Assembly: GCA_025928535.1 (NCBI GenBank)
Contig: JAICJJ010000169.1
Coordinates: forward strand, 1-6,572
Length of the DNA: 6,572 bases
Source: Thermomicrobiales bacterium
GTDB taxonomy: Bacteria; Chloroflexota; Chloroflexia; Thermomicrobiales; UBA6265
Direction: 5' to 3'
Under the pieces are notes generated by a model, which was not told the DNA's origin, searched no databases, and was given only the letters and a program-made list of their open reading frames with translations. Below, piece after piece: positions 5,443 to 6,572 of this stretch. The position numbers and the translations under genes are program-made. Positions within the stretch are counted from its first letter, which is position 1. Every line of letters begins with the position of its first letter.

Positions 5443-5712
5443 ATGGCGGACCGGCCGGCCGATCTCGATCCCTATTTGCCGGAGCATGTGCGCGACGCGC
5501 TGGCGAACGATCCGCGCGTCGGCGAACTCGGCGTGCAGGTCGTCATTCGCGGCGGGAGCCTGGTTCTGAGCGGCACGGTCGGTTCGTCCGAGCGGCAAGC
5601 GGTCGCAGCCGAACTCGCGCGGGGGTTGGCGCCGGGCGTGCTCGTCGTCGACGAAACGATCGTCGCCGACTTTCCCGAGCCGACCGACGCCGAGGTGGAA
5701 CACCTTCCGTGA
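5443..5712 (+). CDS. Small BON-domain protein
   Basis: The protein has 89 residues and consists almost wholly of one BON domain (about 12-77). The helix LPEHVRDALANDPRVGELGV is followed by the strand turn IRGGSLVLSGTV (35-46), with the conserved glycines, then a helix (SSERQAVAAELARGL) and VLVVDETIVADF. BON domains occur in OsmY-like and membrane-associated proteins and are thought to bind lipids or other macromolecules; this copy has no signal peptide or membrane segment, so it is probably cytoplasmic. An alternative ATG two codons upstream (5437) lacks a usable Shine-Dalgarno. The stop overlaps the GTG of the metallophosphoesterase gene by four bases (GTGA), so the two are co-translated and may act together. 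Specific function is unknown. Confidence 0.85.
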   Translation: MADRPADLDPYLPEHVRDALANDPRVGELGVQVVIRGGSLVLSGTVGSSERQAVAAELARGLAPGVLVVDETIVADFPEPTDAEVEHLP

Positions 5713-6488
5713 TTCGCGTCGCCGCCATGGCCGATGTCCACTTCGGCGCCGACGCCGTCGGCACGCTCCGGCCGCACCTGACCCATCTCGCCGGGCAGGC
5801 CGATGTGCTGCTCATCGCGGGCGATCTGACGCGCGTCGGCGATCCCGCCGAAGCGCGGCTGCTGCTCGACGAATTGCGCGATGTCGCCGTGCCGATCGTC
5901 GCCGTGCTCGGCAACCACGACTACCATCGCGACCAGGTTCCCGTCATCGCCGACGCCCTCCAGGAAGCCGGCGTTCACCTGCTGGAAGGGGACGCGGTCA
6001 CGCTCGACACCGCCGGCGGCCGCGTCAGCGTCGCCGGCGTCAAGGGATTCGGCGGGGGGTTCGCCGGCGCCCGCGCCAGCGATTTCGGTGAGCCGGAAAT
6101 GCGCGCGTTCGTCCGCCACACGAAAGACCGCGCGGCGCGGCTCGAAGCGGCGCTGCGGACGCTCGACGGCGACCTGCGCATCGCCTTGCTGCACTACAGC
6201 CCGACGCCCGACACGCTGGCGGGAGAACCGCTGGGGCTCTACCCCTTCCTCGGCAGTTACCTGCTCGGGGAAGCGATCGACCGTGCCGGCGCGCACCTCG
6301 CGATTCATGGCCACGCCCATGCCGGCTCCGAGCATGGCGTCACCGCCGGCGGGATTCCGGTCCGCAACGTCGCCCAACCGGTGATCCGCCGCGCCTACGC
6401 GCTCTATTGCTTCGACGACCTCGGCGCCGGGCCGGTCGATTTGCCGCCGCCGCCGGAATTGGCCGGCTGGCGCTACCTCGCGCATTAG
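5709..6488 (+). CDS. Calcineurin-like metallophosphoesterase
   Basis: This 259-residue protein carries the full two-metal catalytic set of the calcineurin-like phosphoesterase superfamily: D-x-H (Asp9, His11), GD (Gly38, Asp39), GNHD (68-71), a His in LLHYSP (His162) and GHAH (201-204). Such enzymes hydrolyse phosphomonoesters or phosphodiesters; the substrate here is not evident. There is no signal peptide, so it should act in the cytoplasm. The GTG start at 5709 is chosen because the first strand (IRVAAMADVHF) needs it; starting at the ATG at 5727 would cut that strand. GAGGTGG (5692-5698) lies ten bases upstream. The gene is translationally coupled to the BON gene. Length is normal for a stand-alone member. 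Confidence 0.92.
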   Translation: MIRVAAMADVHFGADAVGTLRPHLTHLAGQADVLLIAGDLTRVGDPAEARLLLDELRDVAVPIVAVLGNHDYHRDQVPVIADALQEAGVHLLEGDAVTLDTAGGRVSVAGVKGFGGGFAGARASDFGEPEMRAFVRHTKDRAARLEAALRTLDGDLRIALLHYSPTPDTLAGEPLGLYPFLGSYLLGEAIDRAGAHLAIHGHAHAGSEHGVTAGGIPVRNVAQPVIRRAYALYCFDDLGAGPVDLPPPPELAGWRYLAH

Positions 6489-6498
6489 GCCGACTGCG

Positions 6499-6572
6499 AT
6501 GACGACAGCCCAGCAGTTTTCGACGAGATCGACCGCAACCGGCCTGACCTCGGCGCCGGGATTGTCCGCCAA
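6499..6572 (+). CDS. Possible start of a further gene (runs off right edge)
   Basis: An ATG at 6499, ten bases after the metallophosphoesterase stop, opens a frame of 24 codons that reaches the window edge. The translation begins MTTAQQFSTRSTATGL and is Thr/Ser/Ala-rich without a recognisable motif. Only a weak AGG (6487-6489) precedes it. The close spacing would suit an operon, but so short an open stretch in GC-rich DNA proves little. Confidence 0.3.
   Translation, partial: MTTAQQFSTRSTATGLTSAPGLSA

Noticed and set aside
5472..6572. Minus-strand open frame (366 codons) opposite the BON and metallophosphoesterase genes
   Set aside because: The plus-strand genes have complete family motifs; the antisense product shows none and its composition is typical of a shadow frame.
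1..6572. Mobile element, attachment site, or CRISPR array
   Set aside because: No transposase or integrase motifs, terminal repeats or regularly spaced direct repeats are visible; gene order and composition look uniform across the window.

Overview
This is a GC-rich window (by eye well over 60% G+C, with strongly GC-rich third codon positions) from a bacterial chromosome. It is densely packed, with several genes sharing start and stop bases. No rRNA, tRNA, insertion sequence or CRISPR array is visible. The source is uncertain. The base composition, together with a secreted coiled-coil plus DUF4352-type protein, suggests a Chloroflexota (Thermomicrobia-like) bacterium, but this is an impression and not a measured placement.

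Left block, minus strand (1 to about 1489): a Fur/Zur-family metal-dependent repressor, a GNAT acetyltransferase and a class C beta-lactamase-related serine hydrolase. The hydrolase runs off the left edge. The three genes overlap by 4 bases (GTGA) and then 1 base (TGATG), so they form one translationally coupled operon that starts with the repressor.

Centre, plus strand (about 1645 to 4484): a complete metal ABC importer, transcribed divergently from the repressor. It consists of a cluster A-I solute-binding protein, an ATPase and an ABC-3 family permease. The divergent layout and the families suggest that the repressor controls import of zinc or manganese. The sequence does not settle which metal: the binding protein has a His-His-His-Asp site without a His-rich loop, and the ATPase carries a VDW..FP stretch that I associate with manganese-type transporters. 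The shared control region (1490-1644) holds two overlapping inverted repeats.

Right block, plus strand: a secreted protein with a short coiled coil and a DUF4352-like domain (4593-5324), then a coupled pair encoding a small BON-domain protein (5443-5712) and a calcineurin-like metallophosphoesterase (5709-6488). A possible further gene begins at 6499 and leaves the window.

The most interesting signal is a perfect 7-1-7 palindrome, GTGCAATCATTGCAC, at 4554-4568, 24 bases before the start of the secreted DUF4352-like gene. It has the AAT-N-ATT core geometry of Fur-family operators. If it is real, this uncharacterised exported protein belongs to the same metal regulon as the importer.
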